Part shown: piece by piece, positions 1 to 13,071 of the stretch | Layout: each line of letters begins with the position of its first letter | How positions within the stretch are numbered: the first letter of the stretch is position 1 | Assembly: GCF_963675165.1 (NCBI RefSeq) | Contig: NC_087384.1 | Coordinates: 1-64,000, forward strand | Length of the DNA stretch: 64,000 nt | Direction of reading: 5' to 3' | From: Halichondria panicea | Lineage: Eukaryota > Porifera > Demospongiae > Suberitida > Halichondriidae | Translations under genes and position numbers: made by a program | Notes under the pieces: model-generated | The model's input: only the letters and a program-made list of their open reading frames with translations | Database searches by the model: none | What the model was told of the DNA's origin: nothing

Positions 1-948
1 CTAACCCTAACCCTAACCCTAACCCTAACCCTAACCCTAACCCTAACCCTAACCCTAACCCTAACCCTAACCCTAACCCTAACCCTAACCCTAACCCTAA
101 CCCTAACCCTAACCCTAACCCTAACCCTAACCCTAACCCTAACCCTAACCCTAACCCTAACCCCTAACCCTAACCCTAACCCTAACCCTAACCCTAACCC
201 TAACCCTAACCCTAACCCTAACCCTAACCCTAACCCTAACCCTAACCCTAACCCTAACCCTAACCCTAACCCTAACCCTAACCCTAACCCTAACCCTAAC
301 CCTAACCCTAACCCTAACCCTAACCCTAACCCTAACCCTAACCCTAACCCTAACCCTAACCCTAACCCTAACCCTAACCCTAACCCTAACCCTAACCCTA
401 ACCCTAACCCTAACCCTAACCCTAACCCTAACCCTAACCCTAACCCTAACCCTAACCCTAACCCTAACCCTAACCCTAACCCTAACCCTAACCCTAACCC
501 TAACCCTAACCCTAACCCTAACCCTAACCCTAACCCTAACCCTAACCCTAACCCTAACCCTAACCCTAACCCTAACCCTAACCCTAACCCTAACCCTAAC
601 CCTAACCCTAACCCTAACCCTAACCCTAACCCTAACCCTAACCCTAACCCTAACCCTAACCCTAACCCTAACCCTAACCCTAACCCTAACCCTAACCCTA
701 ACCCTAACCCTAACCCTAACCCTAACCCTAACCCTAACCCTAACCCTAACCCTAACCCTAACCCTAACCCTAACCCTAACCCTAACCCTAACCCTAACCC
801 TAACCCTAACCCTAACCCTAACCCTAACCCTAACCCTAACCCTAACCCTAACCCTAACCCTAACCCTAACCCTAACCCTAACCCTGACCCTGACCCTAAC
901 CCTAACCCTAACCCTAACCCTAACCCTAACCCTAACCCTAACCCTAAC
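1..948. repeat. Telomere, CCCTAA/TTAGGG repeat
   Basis: About 158 head-to-tail copies of the hexamer CCCTAA run from the first base, C-rich strand 5' to 3', the orientation expected at the left end of a chromosome. The array is nearly perfect. There is one extra C near 161 that shifts the register, and two CCCTGA variants near 886-896 close to the inner edge, where variant repeats usually accumulate. TTAGGG is the ancestral animal telomere repeat. Confidence 0.97.
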
Positions 949-1983
949 CACAACTCTAGCTGTTGTTAGAGTACTTAACCACAACTCTAGCTGTTGTTAG
1001 AGTACTTAACCACAACTCTAGCTGTTGTTAGAGTACTTAACCACAACTCTAGCTGTTGTTAGAGTACTTAACCACAACTCTAGCTGTTGTTAGAGTACTT
1101 AACCACAACTCTAGCTGTTGTTAGAGTACTTAACCACAACTCTAGCTGTTGTTAGAGTACTTAACCACAACTCTAGCTGTTGTTAGAGTACTTAACCACA
1201 ACTCTAGCTGTTGTTAGAGTACTTAACCACAACTCTAGCTGTTGTTAGAGTACTTAACCACAACTCTAGCTGTTGTTAGAGTACTTAACCACAACTCTAG
1301 CTGTTGTTAGAGTACTTAACCACAACTCTAGCTGTTGTTAGAGTACTTAACCACAACTCTAGCTGTTGTTAGAGTACTTAACCACAACTCTAGCTGTTGT
1401 TAGAGTACTTAACCACAACTCTAGCTGTTGTTAGAGTACTTAACCACAACTCTAGCTGTTGTTAGAGTACTTAACCACAACTCTAGCTGTTGTTAGAGTA
1501 CTTAACCACAACTCTAGCTGTTGTTAGAGTACTTAACCACAACTCTAGCTGTTGTTAGAGTACTTAACCACAACTCTAGCTGTTGTTAGAGTACTTAACC
1601 ACAACTCTAGCTGTTGTTAGAGTACTTAACCACAACTCTAGCTGTTGTTAGAGTACTTAACCACAACTCTAGCTGTTGTTAGAGTACTTAACCACAACTC
1701 TAGCTGTTGTTAGAGTACTTAACCACAACTCTAGCTGTTGTTAGAGTACTTAACCACAACTCTAGCTGTTGTTAGAGTACTTAACCACAACTCTAGCTGT
1801 TGTTAGAGTACTTAACCACAACTCTAGCTGTTGTTAGAGTACTTAACCACAACTCTAGCTGTTGTTAGAGTACTTAACCACAACTCTAGCTGTTGTTAGA
1901 GTACTTAACCACAACTCTAGCTGTTGTTAGAGTACTTAACCACAACTCTAGCTGTTGTTAGAGTACTTAACCACAACTCTAGC
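949..1983. repeat. Subtelomeric satellite, 31-bp unit, about 33 copies
   Basis: The unit runs from CCACAACTCTAG through CTGTTGTTAGAGTACTTAA and repeats every 31 bp with almost no divergence until it decays at about 1983. Each unit contains the inverted pair ACTCTA / TAGAGT around an 8-base loop, so every monomer can form a small hairpin. The array joins the telomere directly at CCCTAACCACAA with no spacer. The uniformity implies recent homogenisation. Confidence 0.95.
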
Positions 1984-2488
1984 CAACGTACTTTACCGCA
2001 CACTCTAGCCAACTTTCCCACCCTCAGCCATGCCCACCCTCCTCCCTTTTTGCTCACTCTCTTTTATAGCAGATGATGTCAATATTTCAGTACTTATGGT
2101 TTCTAAATTCCATTGCATATCTACTTTGGCTTCCTCCACTGCACTGAGCTACTACTTTTACTTCACTTAAAATAAAAACTTTTAATAAGCTAAACTACCT
2201 TCTGCACTTGTTTTCTTAATTGCAAAATAACTTTTTTTTTTACTGATTGCACTTTTTTTTTCAGCAAAGGACTTATAAGCAAAACAACTTTTTTTTCACT
2301 TAAACCAGCAAATACTGCACTAATAAAGCTAAGGGTTTTAAGTTTCATCATTAAGCACTACTTAAAGCTTATAAGCAAAACCACTTTTTTCTTTTCTTTT
2401 CATGTTTTACTGCACTAATTAAGCAATATCTTTTTTTTTTACTAAAACAAACATTGCACTAAGCAAAACCACAAATTTTTTTTCAATC
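1984..2488. other. AT-rich subtelomeric spacer with T-tracts
   Basis: AT-rich sequence with many runs of 6-10 T and loosely repeated phrases such as AAGCTTATAAGCAAAACCAC. It looks like degenerate relatives of the adjacent 96-bp satellite, sharing GCACT and AAACCAGCAAAT motifs. I see no coding sequence or RNA gene. Confidence 0.6.
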
Positions 2489-3525
2489 AGGGCAGAAGCT
2501 GGTTAAACCAGCAAATGAAATATTGCACACTATTTGCTTAGATTAGGGCTCCCCGTCAGAAGCCGGCTAAACCAGCAAATGAAATATTGCACACTAGTTT
2601 CTCTCCCTTTTTGCCTAATTTTTTTTAGATTAGGGCGTGCAAGGCTCTCCGTCAGAAGCTGGCTAAACCAGCAAATGAATTATTGCACACTAGTTTCTCT
2701 CCCTTTTTGCCTAATTTTTTTTAGATTAGGGCGTGCAAGGCTCCCCGTCAGAAGCTGGCTAAACCAGCAAATGAATTATTGCACACTAGTTTCTCTCCCT
2801 TTTTGCCTAATTTTTTTTAGATTAGGGCGTGCAAGGCTCCCCGTCAGAAGCTGGCTAAACCAGCAAATGAATTATTGCACACTAGTTTCTCTCCCTTTTT
2901 GCCTAATTTTTTTTAGATTAGGGCGTGCAAGGCTCCCCGTCAGAAGCTGGCTAAACCAGCAAATGAATTATTGCACACTAGTTTCTCTCCCTTTTTGCCT
3001 AATTTTTTTTAGATTAGGGCGTGCAAGGCTCCCCGTCAGAAGCTGGCTAAACCAGCAAATGAATTATTGCACACTAGTTTCTCTCCCTTTTTGCCTAATT
3101 TTTTTTAGATTAGGGCGTGCAAGGCTCCCCGTCAGAAGCTGGCTAAACCAGCAAATGAATTATTGCACACTAGTTTCTCTCCCTTTTTGCCTAATTTTTT
3201 TTAGATTAGGGCGTGCAAGGCTCCCCGTCAGAAGCTGGCTAAACCAGCAAATGAATTATTGCACACTAGTTTCTCTCCCTTTTTGCCTAATTTTTTTTAG
3301 ATTAGGGCGTGCAAGGCTCCCCGTCAGAAGCTGGCTAAACCAGCAAATGAAATATTGCACACTATTTGCTCTTCCTATTTGCCTAATTTTTTTTAGATTA
3401 GGGCGTGCATGGCTCCCTGTCAGAAGCTGGCTAAACCAGCAAATGAATATTGCACACTATTTAAACACGGGCTCTCCCTTTTTGCCTAATTTTTTTAGAT
3501 AGCAGGCAAAACAGCAAATGAATTA
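2489..3525. repeat. Subtelomeric satellite, 96-bp unit, about 10-11 copies
   Basis: The unit contains AGGCTCCCCGTCAGAAGCTG, AAACCAGCAAATGAATTATT, CTCCCTTTTTGCC, an eight-T tract and AGATTAGGGCGTGC. The period is 96 bp (for example the GCGTGC motif at 2731 and 2827). Central copies are almost identical and edge copies diverge. Because 96 is divisible by three, one + strand frame stays open for about 970 bp. I treat that as a by-product of the period, not as a gene. Each unit carries a TTAGGG hexamer on the + strand, opposite in orientation to the terminal CCCTAA array. Confidence 0.93.
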
Positions 3526-4443
3526 TTGCACACCTTAATTGTATGTACAGCATGATATGTTTTACCTCCTTCTTTTTTAATTGTCTCGAACGAGCAAAAA
3601 CATAATCACACTATTTACGACTAACGTTTGGCCTGGAGTCTCCTTCTTGATACTTGGCCTTTCTTGATACTTGGCGTCTTTGATGTCTCTTGATATTCTG
3701 ATGCTGTTGTCTGTAAGAAAAAAAAATACTGATTTAACTTAAGAATTTTATTTACCTAAAAAAAAGTGTTTAACTTTTTTTTGAGCTTAATACACGCGCC
3801 AGGAGAAGAATCGAGGCTAATTACTACCAGTTCAGGCCGCAAAATAAAAGCTGCTTACAGCCATAGCAGGTGGCTTACATACACACAAGCTACAAGCTAA
3901 AGCCAGCGCTCAGCTGCTAGACATTGGTAGGATTGAAGCTGGTAGGCAGCTATACCAACACTGACCTGACACAAGCTACTTCGATCAGGCAATTAAGCTA
4001 ACACAAAGCCAGCTAGACATTGGTAGGTAGCTAACACAAAGCTCTACAAACCTTATAGCTTGGAGCAGTACTGGGTTAGGTAGAGGAGATCTGATGGACA
4101 TAGAGGCTGCTGGGTTCGTCAGTAGAGTATTGAGAAGGTAGAAGAGAACTTGAGGTAGAGCAGAGGCTGAATAATGAGCTAGACTGCTGGGTTGCTAGTT
4201 AAACTAAAAGCGTTCTCACTAAGGTTTCTCCAGCATTACCTTACTTGGTAGTACATCACATTCCATATTACAGAGTCTTGGCAAGGTTTCTCCAGCATTA
4301 CCTTATTTGGTAGTACATTACATTCCATATTACAAGAGTTTAAAGGTTCATAACTGTCAACACATTCAGATGACTAATAACGATTAATGTACTAAATTGC
4401 TGTATAAATCATTGAAATTGCGGCACAAGTTCATAATGAATTA
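3526..4443. other. Subtelomeric spacer, no gene seen
   Basis: Mixed sequence without a convincing coding frame. It has AGCT-rich stretches in 3840-4050 built from short imperfect repeats of GCTAGACATTGGTAGG, and a direct duplication of about 75 bp around 4217-4330 (AAGGTTTCTCCAGCATTACC twice). Confidence 0.55.
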
Positions 4444-6590
4444 GCATACACTCGCTTTGGTTGTACCACCCTAATTACTGTACACCCCTAGAGAGTACAG
4501 AACAAGGTAAACAGTGAACAGTAAGGTATCATGTCTCAGAACTAGAATCATAGAACCTGTGCCAGGACATGTGGCATGCTCGGTACAATCGGGTCATGAC
4601 AATGTAGCTATTCTGCATCATTCCTGTCCAATCATCAGTAAGTGTCATTGCGCCCCCACTGGGCATCTGTTCCGATTTATAAATCCCATGCCTTCAGGGC
4701 TACCGATACCGCAACGCGATGGCAGGATCCCAAAAACAAGGAATCTAGAAATTGAACAGAGGCTATACTGTCAAGTTTTCCCAAAGGTAAGGATCGCTCA
4801 AGACGCTCGACTTGCTGATCGTCAACAGGGTCACAGCTAGTCCCTAAGGCAGGGCCTAGCACAGGCTCTACATCACCCTGAGGCATGATCCCAACTGTAC
4901 AAAGCTCTAATCAGTACTAACCTAGATACAAAGATAATGGGTCACCTGCCATGCACACAAGCTCAAAGTTATTTTATAATTAACACACAGTAACTTACCC
5001 ACTGGAATAGGTAGCACTCAATGGAGGTCTCCTCCTGTTCAAGATGATGGAGTGGTTGGTTGGTCCATTCTATGGTGGTACTCCCTCTGTTGCACATGAA
5101 GGAGAGGGATAGAATAGTCACCCATACACCACACAGCTACAACAGCATACACTCGTACCACCCTAATTACTGTACACCCCTAGAGAGTACAGAACAAGGT
5201 AAACAGTGAACAGTTAGGTATCATGTCTCAGAACAACATAGAACCTGTGCCAGGACCTGTGGCATGCTCGGTACGATCGGGTCATGACAACGTAGCTATT
5301 CTGCATCATTCCTGTCCAATCACCAGTAAGTGTCATTGCGCCCCCACTGGGCAGTATTGCTCTGTTTCGATTTATAAATCCCATGCCTTCAGGGCCGCAA
5401 CGCGATGGCAGGACCCCAAATGCAAGGAATCTAGAAATCGAACAGAGGCTATACTGTCAAGTTTTCCCAAATGTAAGGATCGCTCAAGATGCTCGACTTG
5501 CTGATCATACAAAAGGTCAACAGGATCACAGCTAGTCCCTAAGGCAGGGCCTAGCACAGGCTCTACATCACCCTGAGGCATGATCCCAACTGTACAAAGC
5601 TCTAATCAGTACTAACCTAGATACAAAGATAATGGGCCACCTGCCATGCACACAAGCTCAAAGTTATTTTATAATTAACACACAGTAACTTACCCACTGG
5701 AATAGGTAGCACTCAATGGAGCCTGTTCAAGTGGCAGGAGGTTGGTTGGTCCATTGTATGGTGGTACTCCCTCCGTTGCACATGAAGAGAGAGAGAGGGA
5801 TAAAATAGTCACCCATGCACCACACAGCTACAAGCATAAGCACAGCATACACTCGCCTTGGTTGTACCACCCTAATTACTGTACACCCCTAGAGAGTACA
5901 GAACAAGGTAAACAGTAAACAGTAAGGTATCATGTCTCAGAACAACATAGAACCTGTGCCAGGACATGTGGCATGCTCGGTACGATCGGGTCATGACAAC
6001 GTAGCTATTCTGCATCATTCCTGTCCAATCACCAGTAAGTGTCATTGCGCCCCCACTGGGCAGTATTGCTCTGTTCCGATTTCTAAATCCCATGCCTTCA
6101 GGGCTACCGATACCGCAACGCGATGGCAGGATCCCAAAAGCAAGGAATTTAGAAATCGAACAGAGGCTATACTGTCAAGTTTTCCCAAAGGTAAGGATCG
6201 CTCAAGACGCTCGACTTGCTGATCATACAACAGGTCAACAGGGTCACAGCTAGTCCCTAAGGCAGGGCCTAGCACAGGCTCTACATCACCCTGAGGCATG
6301 ATCCCAACTGTACAAAGCTCTAATCAGTACTAACTTAGATACAAAGATAATGGGCCACCTGCCATGCACACAAGCTCAAAGTTATTTTATAATTAACACA
6401 CAGTAACTTACCCACTGGAATAGGTAGCACTCAATGGAGGTCTCCTCCTGTTCAAGTGGCAGAATGATGGAGTGGTTGGTTGGTCCATTGTATGGTGGTA
6501 CTCCCTCGGTTGCACATGAAGAGAGAGAGAGGGATAGAATAGTCACAGAGTAGCCATACACGTACACAGCTACAAGCATATTTAAAGCCC
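4444..6590. repeat. Three tandem copies of a ~700-bp subtelomeric unit
   Basis: Copies start near 4444, 5145 and 5843, each opening with GCATACACTCG and a TACCACCCTAATTACTG block. They are about 95% alike by eye, with small insertions and deletions (the middle copy lacks part of the GGAGGTCTCCTCCTG segment). Short open frames recur on both strands: one on + beginning MSQNNIEPVPG and one on - beginning MPQGDVEPVLG. The indels are not multiples of three and candidate splice joins do not keep frame between copies, so I do not call a gene. A decayed gene family or a non-coding subtelomeric repeat are both possible. Confidence 0.8.
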
Positions 6591-6790
6591 AGCACTCATA
6601 GTAAGTGGGCGGGGCTATTCTTTGGGACAAAGGGCGACTCATTCATGAGACTACTATCGTGCTCATTCATGAGACTACTATCATGCAGGCATGCATGATT
6701 CCGCTATAATTAATGATTAATTTTAGATAAAATTAATGGCAAAAAATTAATACATTATTTTTATTATAATAATGGCAAAAATACAGTTAG
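6591..6790. other. AT-rich spacer
   Basis: AT-rich sequence including a short direct repeat (GTGCTCATTCATGAGACTAC, twice) and repeated AATTAATGGCAAAAA phrases. No gene seen. Confidence 0.5.
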
Positions 6791-9293
6791 GTGTCTATTA
6801 TTGTGTGTCAGTCTCTTAGTTGTACTGCGAGTGTCCATAATTATTCAATCCATGGGCGAGGGAGGGCAGCAAATTGTATCATGATCGTAACACAAAGGCG
6901 TATTACATGGTATAGTAGAGTCTGTCCCGGGTGGTGTGCTGTCCTAGCTGGTAGTAGGTAGGTCTTGTAGTGTGTTGGTTAGTTGGTGATGCTGGCTCTT
7001 AGTAGAACTTGCTGCTCCCTCCGACTAGGTGTGGGGATAAAGACACGGATGATGTGTGCACTAGTACACACAAAAACACAGCATGTACGACACAATGCAT
7101 GGGTTGGGGTGTGGTCAAGAGGGTTACCATGTATGGGGGTGTGACCACATATCAGTACAGTGAGTGGGGGTGTGGCCCCATATATACAGGATGTGCAGGT
7201 ACAATGTGTGGATAGAGGTGGGGGTGTGGCCCCATATATACAGGATGTGCAGGTACAATGTGTGGATAGAGGTGTGGTCTGCACTGTATAAAAATTAATG
7301 AAGTGATTCCGTATGACCAGGTGAAAAACATAAAACAACCAAACCGACAATAATACTAGACTATAGAATGAACTAAGAATGAACTAATTAAGAATAAGCT
7401 TAGCCTGCGTAAGCAAGTTGGAGGAAGAAGCTGAGCAGAACAGAAACCGATCCAAACAGTGGCATACATTAATTTAGTGTAATAATTATACAGAATAACT
7501 TCTCCTGCATTGGTCCATCAGAGCAGTAGAGCCATATCATCAGATCATTGCCATACATTCATTGCCACCATGGGAGTCCTCTCTGTACAAACTTACAATA
7601 CACTTCACACTTCATGTAATATAAATGGAAGACACTCCCATGCACCATGCAAAGCTATGGTTTCCTGGCATTGAAATGTGAACTACTATACAATATTTCT
7701 CGAGGGATCAAATAATGAACTTTCCCGCTACACGGTAGTAGAGGTCAATGCAAGTGGAGTTAACTACCTAATGCTGGTACAATACAATTTCTTAAGGCAA
7801 GAGTAGAAGAAATGTTTTAAACTGGCTAGTGATTCAAGGCAATTGTATCTGACCCAAAACAGAGAAGATCATCTAAGTACCGTACCATAATTATTAGACA
7901 TAATTATTAGACTATACCTTGTGTGGCCGACTCCCTCCTGTCAGAAAATCACATACACTGCCTGCAGATTGAATGATGAAGAAAGGGGAGCTCAAGATGC
8001 TACTCTATAGTCAATTACTGATAATGTTACGAAATGTACAAGCAACAGAATATTCGTACATGATACAGTAACTGGCCCTTTGGTGTCTATTATTGTGTGT
8101 CAGTCTCTTAGTTGTCCTGCGAGTGTCCATAATCATTCAATCCATGGGCGAGGGAGGGCAGCAAATTGTATCATGATCGTAATACAAAGGCGTATTACAT
8201 GGTATAGTAGAGTCTGTCCCGGGTGGTGTGCTGTCCTAGCTGGTAGTAGGTAGGTCTTGTAGTGTGTTGGTTAGTTGGTGATGCTGGCTCTTAGTAGAAC
8301 TTGCTGTCCCTCCGACTAGGTGTGGGGATAAAGACACGGATGATGTGTGTACTGTACACAAAAACACAGCATGTACGACACAATGCATGGGATGGGGGTG
8401 TGGTCAAGAGGGTTACCATGTATGGGGGTGTGACCACATATGAGTACAGTGAGTGGGGGTGTGGCCCCATATATACAGGATGTGCAGATACAATGTGTGG
8501 ATAGAGGTGCGGTCTGCACTGTATAAAAATTAATGAAGTGATTCCGTATGACCAGGTGAAAAACATAAAACAACCAAACCGACAATAATACTAGACTATA
8601 GAATGAACTAAGAATGAACTAATTAAGAATAAGCTTAGCCTGCGTAAGCAAGTTGGAGGAAGAAGCTGAGCAGAACAGAAACCGATCCAAACAGTGGCAT
8701 ACATTAATTTAGTGTGATAATTATACAGAATAACTTCTCCTGCATTGGTCCACCAGAGCAGTGGAGCCATCATCAGATCATTGCCACCATGGGAGTCCTC
8801 TCTGTACAAACTTACAACACACTTCACACTTCATGTAATATAAATGGAAGACACTCCCACGCACCATGCAAAGCTATTGGTTTCCTGGCATTGAAATGTG
8901 AACAACTATACAACATTTTTCGAGGGCTCAAATAACAAAATTTCCCACTACACGGTAGTAGAGGTCAATGCATAAGTGGAGTAAACTACCTAATGCTGGT
9001 ACAATAATAAAATACAATTTCTTAAGCCAAGAGTAGAAGAAATGTTCTAGTGATTCAAGGCAATTGCATCTGACCCAAAACAGAGAAGATCATCTAGTAC
9101 TGTACAATAATTATTAGACTATACCTTGTGTGGCCGACTCCCTCTGTTTAGAGTGTCAGAAAATCACATACACTGCCTGCAGATTGAGTGATGAAGAAAG
9201 GGGAGCTCAAGATGCTACTCTAGAGTCAATTACTGATAATGCTACAAAATGTACAAGCAACAGAATATTCATACATGATACAGTAACTGGCCT
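6791..9293. repeat. Tandem duplication of a ~1.25-kb unit (6791-8082 and 8083-9293)
   Basis: Both copies begin GTGTCTATTATTGTGTGTCA and end in a block containing GTACAAGCAACAGAATATTC and ACTGGCC. By eye they are about 95% identical over their length. Copy A has an extra internal duplication of about 57 bp at 7166-7280 (GTGGGGGTGTGGCCCCATAT twice). Short open frames occur on both strands but differ in length between copies and have no recognisable domain, so no gene is called. Confidence 0.85.
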
Positions 9294-10368
9294 CAGAGGT
9301 AGATCCACTCCATCCCCGGCCAATAACAGATCATCTCCTCCTCGATCAGAAAGCCAGCATTCTATGTTGCGGCCTGGAAGGCTAAGAATCATAGCACCAT
9401 CCATACATCCATATAAAGTCAGTACCCAATGAATTACAATATGAAATACAGCAGATAATTGCATAATTATAGTGATGTAACTAATGGCTTGGAGATCTAT
9501 ATAATCCTGTGCTCATTAAAGGGGCTGAATACCAGAAGATAGTACACTACATCACTTACATAATTATTATACTGACCCTTTCCTGTCGTATCTTGTAGTG
9601 CTCTTATATATACGTACGTCAGCAGCCATTCAGTGATAAAAATTAAGAGTGGGGCGTCCCCCATAAAAGATGAAATGACAATAAAATTATGAGAGTGATT
9701 GAATGCTGAATCCTGTGCTGTGCAGCGTTGAGTAGTTATCTGTGAGTAAGACATGAGAACTAAGGATATAATTATACACAGAGCTACCAAGGCTGTCAAA
9801 ATAATGTCCAACTATACCACCTTGCTAGCTATAGCGCTCACCAAAAGGTGACTGACGTACGGTGACTGACGTACAAGGAGACAGCCGGCAGGGTAAACCT
9901 CGTCTTGCTCTCTCTTTGTCTAGTGGCTGCAAATGACATGTGCTCTATCATGACATGTGCTCTACCATGACATGCGTGACATGACAACTAAGTATACCTT
10001 ACTGCAGGAGCAGCCCCACCCATCTTTAGAGACTGAGTGGGTGTTGAGACCTCCAGCTATACAATGTAGATGTGCAGTACTTGACCATGGTAGGCTGGCC
10101 AAGATTGTAAGGATATTGTATGGACATTATTATGAGTGAGTTCTGTATAATAATATATTCATAGAGTGTGAAGAATTATTCTCAAAATCTGCAAATATTA
10201 AAGGCGTGGCTTCCGGTAAGCAGTGATTGTGCGCGAACATTGTGCTACGAAATGCGAATAAGTGCCTCAAAAATTTCGCGCTTGGTACATGGGGCTGGTA
10301 CAATTTGGGAAGTCGAAGGGCATCTTATAGAATCTAGGCTAGAGCTAGAGATCGACGTCGACTGAGAC
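9294..10368. other. Gene-free gap between subtelomere and first gene, with a transposon fragment
   Basis: No convincing exon. At about 10187-10293 lies a truncated copy of the short inverted-repeat element found at 18465. It shares AAAGGCGTGGCTTCCGGTAA, GAACATTGTGC and GTGCCTCAAAAATTTCGCGC in reverse orientation. Short duplications occur near 9840-9870 (GGTGACTGACGTAC twice) and 9935-9975 (GACATGTGCTCTA twice). The last ~70 bp are the likely PPIL2 promoter and 5' leader. Confidence 0.55.
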
Positions 10369-11033
10369 ATGGGGAAAAAACAACATCAAAAGGACAAGAT
10401 GTGAGTGCTAGTGTGGATCCGGAGTGTCTGGCTAGTACTAGTATGCAACTTAACTCCATAGGTATATTACAGCCTCGGAGTGGACTCAACTGTATGGGGG
10501 CAAGAAAGCAGGTACATATTCACGTTATAATAATACCATGATATCAGTACAAACACTCTTATAGAGTCTGGCAAAGCCTCATCCTTCAGAAAACTGCCAT
10601 TCTACTGTTGCAGGTAAGCTTATGTGTATACATAAGGCATCTATAATATATAACACTACCTCAGTTTGTCTCTGCAACCATTTGAACATCCCCTGTGTAC
10701 ATTTGAGGGGGTAACCTTTGACCTTGTACACATCGTACCCTACCTTAAGAAGTACGGGACTAGCCCTGTCACCGGAGAGGTAAGTAATGATATCGTGTGT
10801 ATCACGCCCACTCCACACGCCCACACTACACAGCCACTGTTGGCCAAGGACCTTGTCAGACTGCACTATCACAAGAATGCTGATGGTGTGTTCTATCACT
10901 ACCGTTATTATCGATTAAAACACATGTGTTCCCTACAGGAAAATACCACTGTCCAGTCACATTCAGAATATTCAATGACAACACTTACATAGTGGCCATT
11001 CGTACTACTGGAAATGTCTTCTCTTATGAGGTA

Positions 11034-11069
<36 letters not shown>

Positions 11070-12882
11070 TATAAGCCCCCCACACACATAGGCAGTTGAA
11101 AGACTTAATCTACGTACTAAGAACCTTCGCGAGCTCCTCACAGACGAACCGTTTACTAAAGCAGACATTATTACACTCCAAGATCCCGCTCATCCAGAGA
11201 GATACGACCTTTCAACCTTTCACTATGTCAAGAACAAGCTTGCTGCTGATGAGGGTAAGCTGCTTATTATTGACCTTGCACTAGCAACATGCAACCACAG
11301 ATGATACTGAACCTACACAATACTTGCGAGGAATGAACCCAGAGACTAAAGCCACTCTCGAGGCCCTTGCCACGGAATACAAGGAACCGAAGGTAACAAG
11401 GCATAATGATTATAGCCTAGCATCTTTGAGAGCATAATCAAATTGTTCAATTTCTAACTAATCAATAGCTCTCAGAATCCTTTCCAATAGAATACTCCCT
11501 GCAGAGGTCAGAGTCCAAAGGTGAACCTTCAGAGGTCAAACTAACGACCAGGAATGTGGTGAGTGAGTCATTGTGTCGTTATTGCTTACCTCCTCTCTTC
11601 TTTGTCAGGCGCATTATTCGACTGGAGCAGTTGCTCATTCTTTCACCTCAACTGTGATCCAACCTGTCACTGAACACAAGGCTGGTATGTCAACACATTA
11701 TGTGATATAGTTACATAGTAACATGATCTCCCTCCTAGCTGTAATTGAGAGGGACACACTACTCTACACTATGGTCAAGAAGAAAGGCTATGTCAGAATG
11801 CACACTAACTTCGGGGACCTGAACTTTGAACTCCACTGTGACCTAGCCCCTAAGACTTGTTGTAACTTTATAACACATTGCCGCAATGGCTACTACACTG
11901 ACACAGGTGAGGGTTCAAGGTTCAAGGTTCATACTGCTAGTACTTATTGTTTGTTGCAGTGTTTCATCGCTCCATCAAAAACTTCATGGTATGTGTGTAG
12001 GGTGTGTGTGTGTGTGTGTGTGTGTGAGTGTCTCTCAGATACAGGGGGGTGATCCTACTGGCACTGGAACTGGTGGAAAGTCCATTTGGAAGAAGCCATT
12101 TCAAGATGAGATACGACTCAATCTCAAGCATGAAGGTTAGTGAGTGTGTGCAGTTGGTGTGTGTGTGTGACTCTGTACTCATGCAGGTCGTGGTGTGTTG
12201 AGCATGGCTAATAGTGGACCTAATACTAACACATCACAGTTGTAAGTGCTGTGTGGTGCTTGTGATTGTATAACACTGGAGTACACACATACAGCTTCAT
12301 CACATATCGATCATGCCGTCATCTGGATGGGAAACATTCAGTGTTTGGCAGGTAGGTATCTGTTTGTGTGTGTGTGGGGTGTTATAGAGTTGCTCTCAGG
12401 CTGGTGGGAGGACTGGAAGTGTTGGCTGCTATGGAGGCAGTGGCTACTGACTCTCAGGATAGACCCAAGGTGAGACTAGAGTATGGTGGCTTTATAGTCA
12501 CCACATATACAGGAGGAGGTGAAGCTATGTGGGTGTGATGTGTTTGTTGATCCTTATCAAGAAGCTGAAGCTCAGGTACTGTACACACCCCACACACATG
12601 TACACCTCTAGTCTCTGCCCCCTCTATATAGCTGTCATCAGAAGAGCGCCCTCATGACGAGGCCATTGCTACCAGCAAGGTGAGGGCTACCTGTATACAC
12701 TATCACCATACATATAATTATAATTATTATAGACAGTTGCCGAGCAACCAGTCAAGGTATTTCGTGAGGGGGTCGGCAAGTACATCCCTAAGGCAGGGGT
12801 CAAACGGTCGCACTCTGATGATAGCACTCGTCAGGATACAAAGCTGGCAAAAACACAACTCTCTGATTTCAGTGCTTGGTAG
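10369..12882 (+). CDS. PPIL2: PPIL2: U-box / cyclophilin-type peptidyl-prolyl isomerase
   Basis: Nuclear U-box protein of the cyclophilin family that associates with the spliceosome and can act as a ubiquitin ligase. I read 19 short exons giving about 518 residues, against 520 in human. It starts [11 protein letters not shown], nearly the human N terminus. The U-box follows ([12 protein letters not shown]... [17 protein letters not shown]), then [20 protein letters not shown]. The cyclophilin domain begins [20 protein letters not shown] and includes [21 protein letters not shown] and [18 protein letters not shown]. It ends DFSAW, matching the family's DFSSW-type tail. All introns are 50-150 bp with GT-AG ends, and two carry TG/CA runs. 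It is the first gene inside the subtelomere and its 3' end converges on YPEL. Identification is firm; one or two exon edges may be a few bases off. Confidence 0.95.
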
Positions 12883-13071
12883 TCTTAATATCAATTGAAA
12901 TGTCATTGTAATTATTATGTTAATTATTATGTGAACACAATTATTGGAAGCATTGATGATGAATGGAACACAAATTGAAACTGATAAAACAAGTAATTAT
13001 ATTATAGTGAATGAAGACCATTACTGTGAGGGGCATGGTGATGAGTGGAGTGTATTATATACAAACAGTTT

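Noticed and set aside
157-984. Arg-Val repeat frame on the minus strand
   Set aside because: Translation of the telomere repeat.
2534-3502. 322-codon open frame made of 32-residue repeats, + strand
   Set aside because: Exactly follows the 96-bp satellite; an open frame is expected from a stop-free unit whose length is a multiple of three. No start context, domain or splice signals.
9130-9432. 100-codon + strand frame starting MADSLCLECQ
   Set aside because: Its first half lies in the duplicated 1.25-kb unit and is broken in the other copy (at 7925-8075). No domain or splice pattern.
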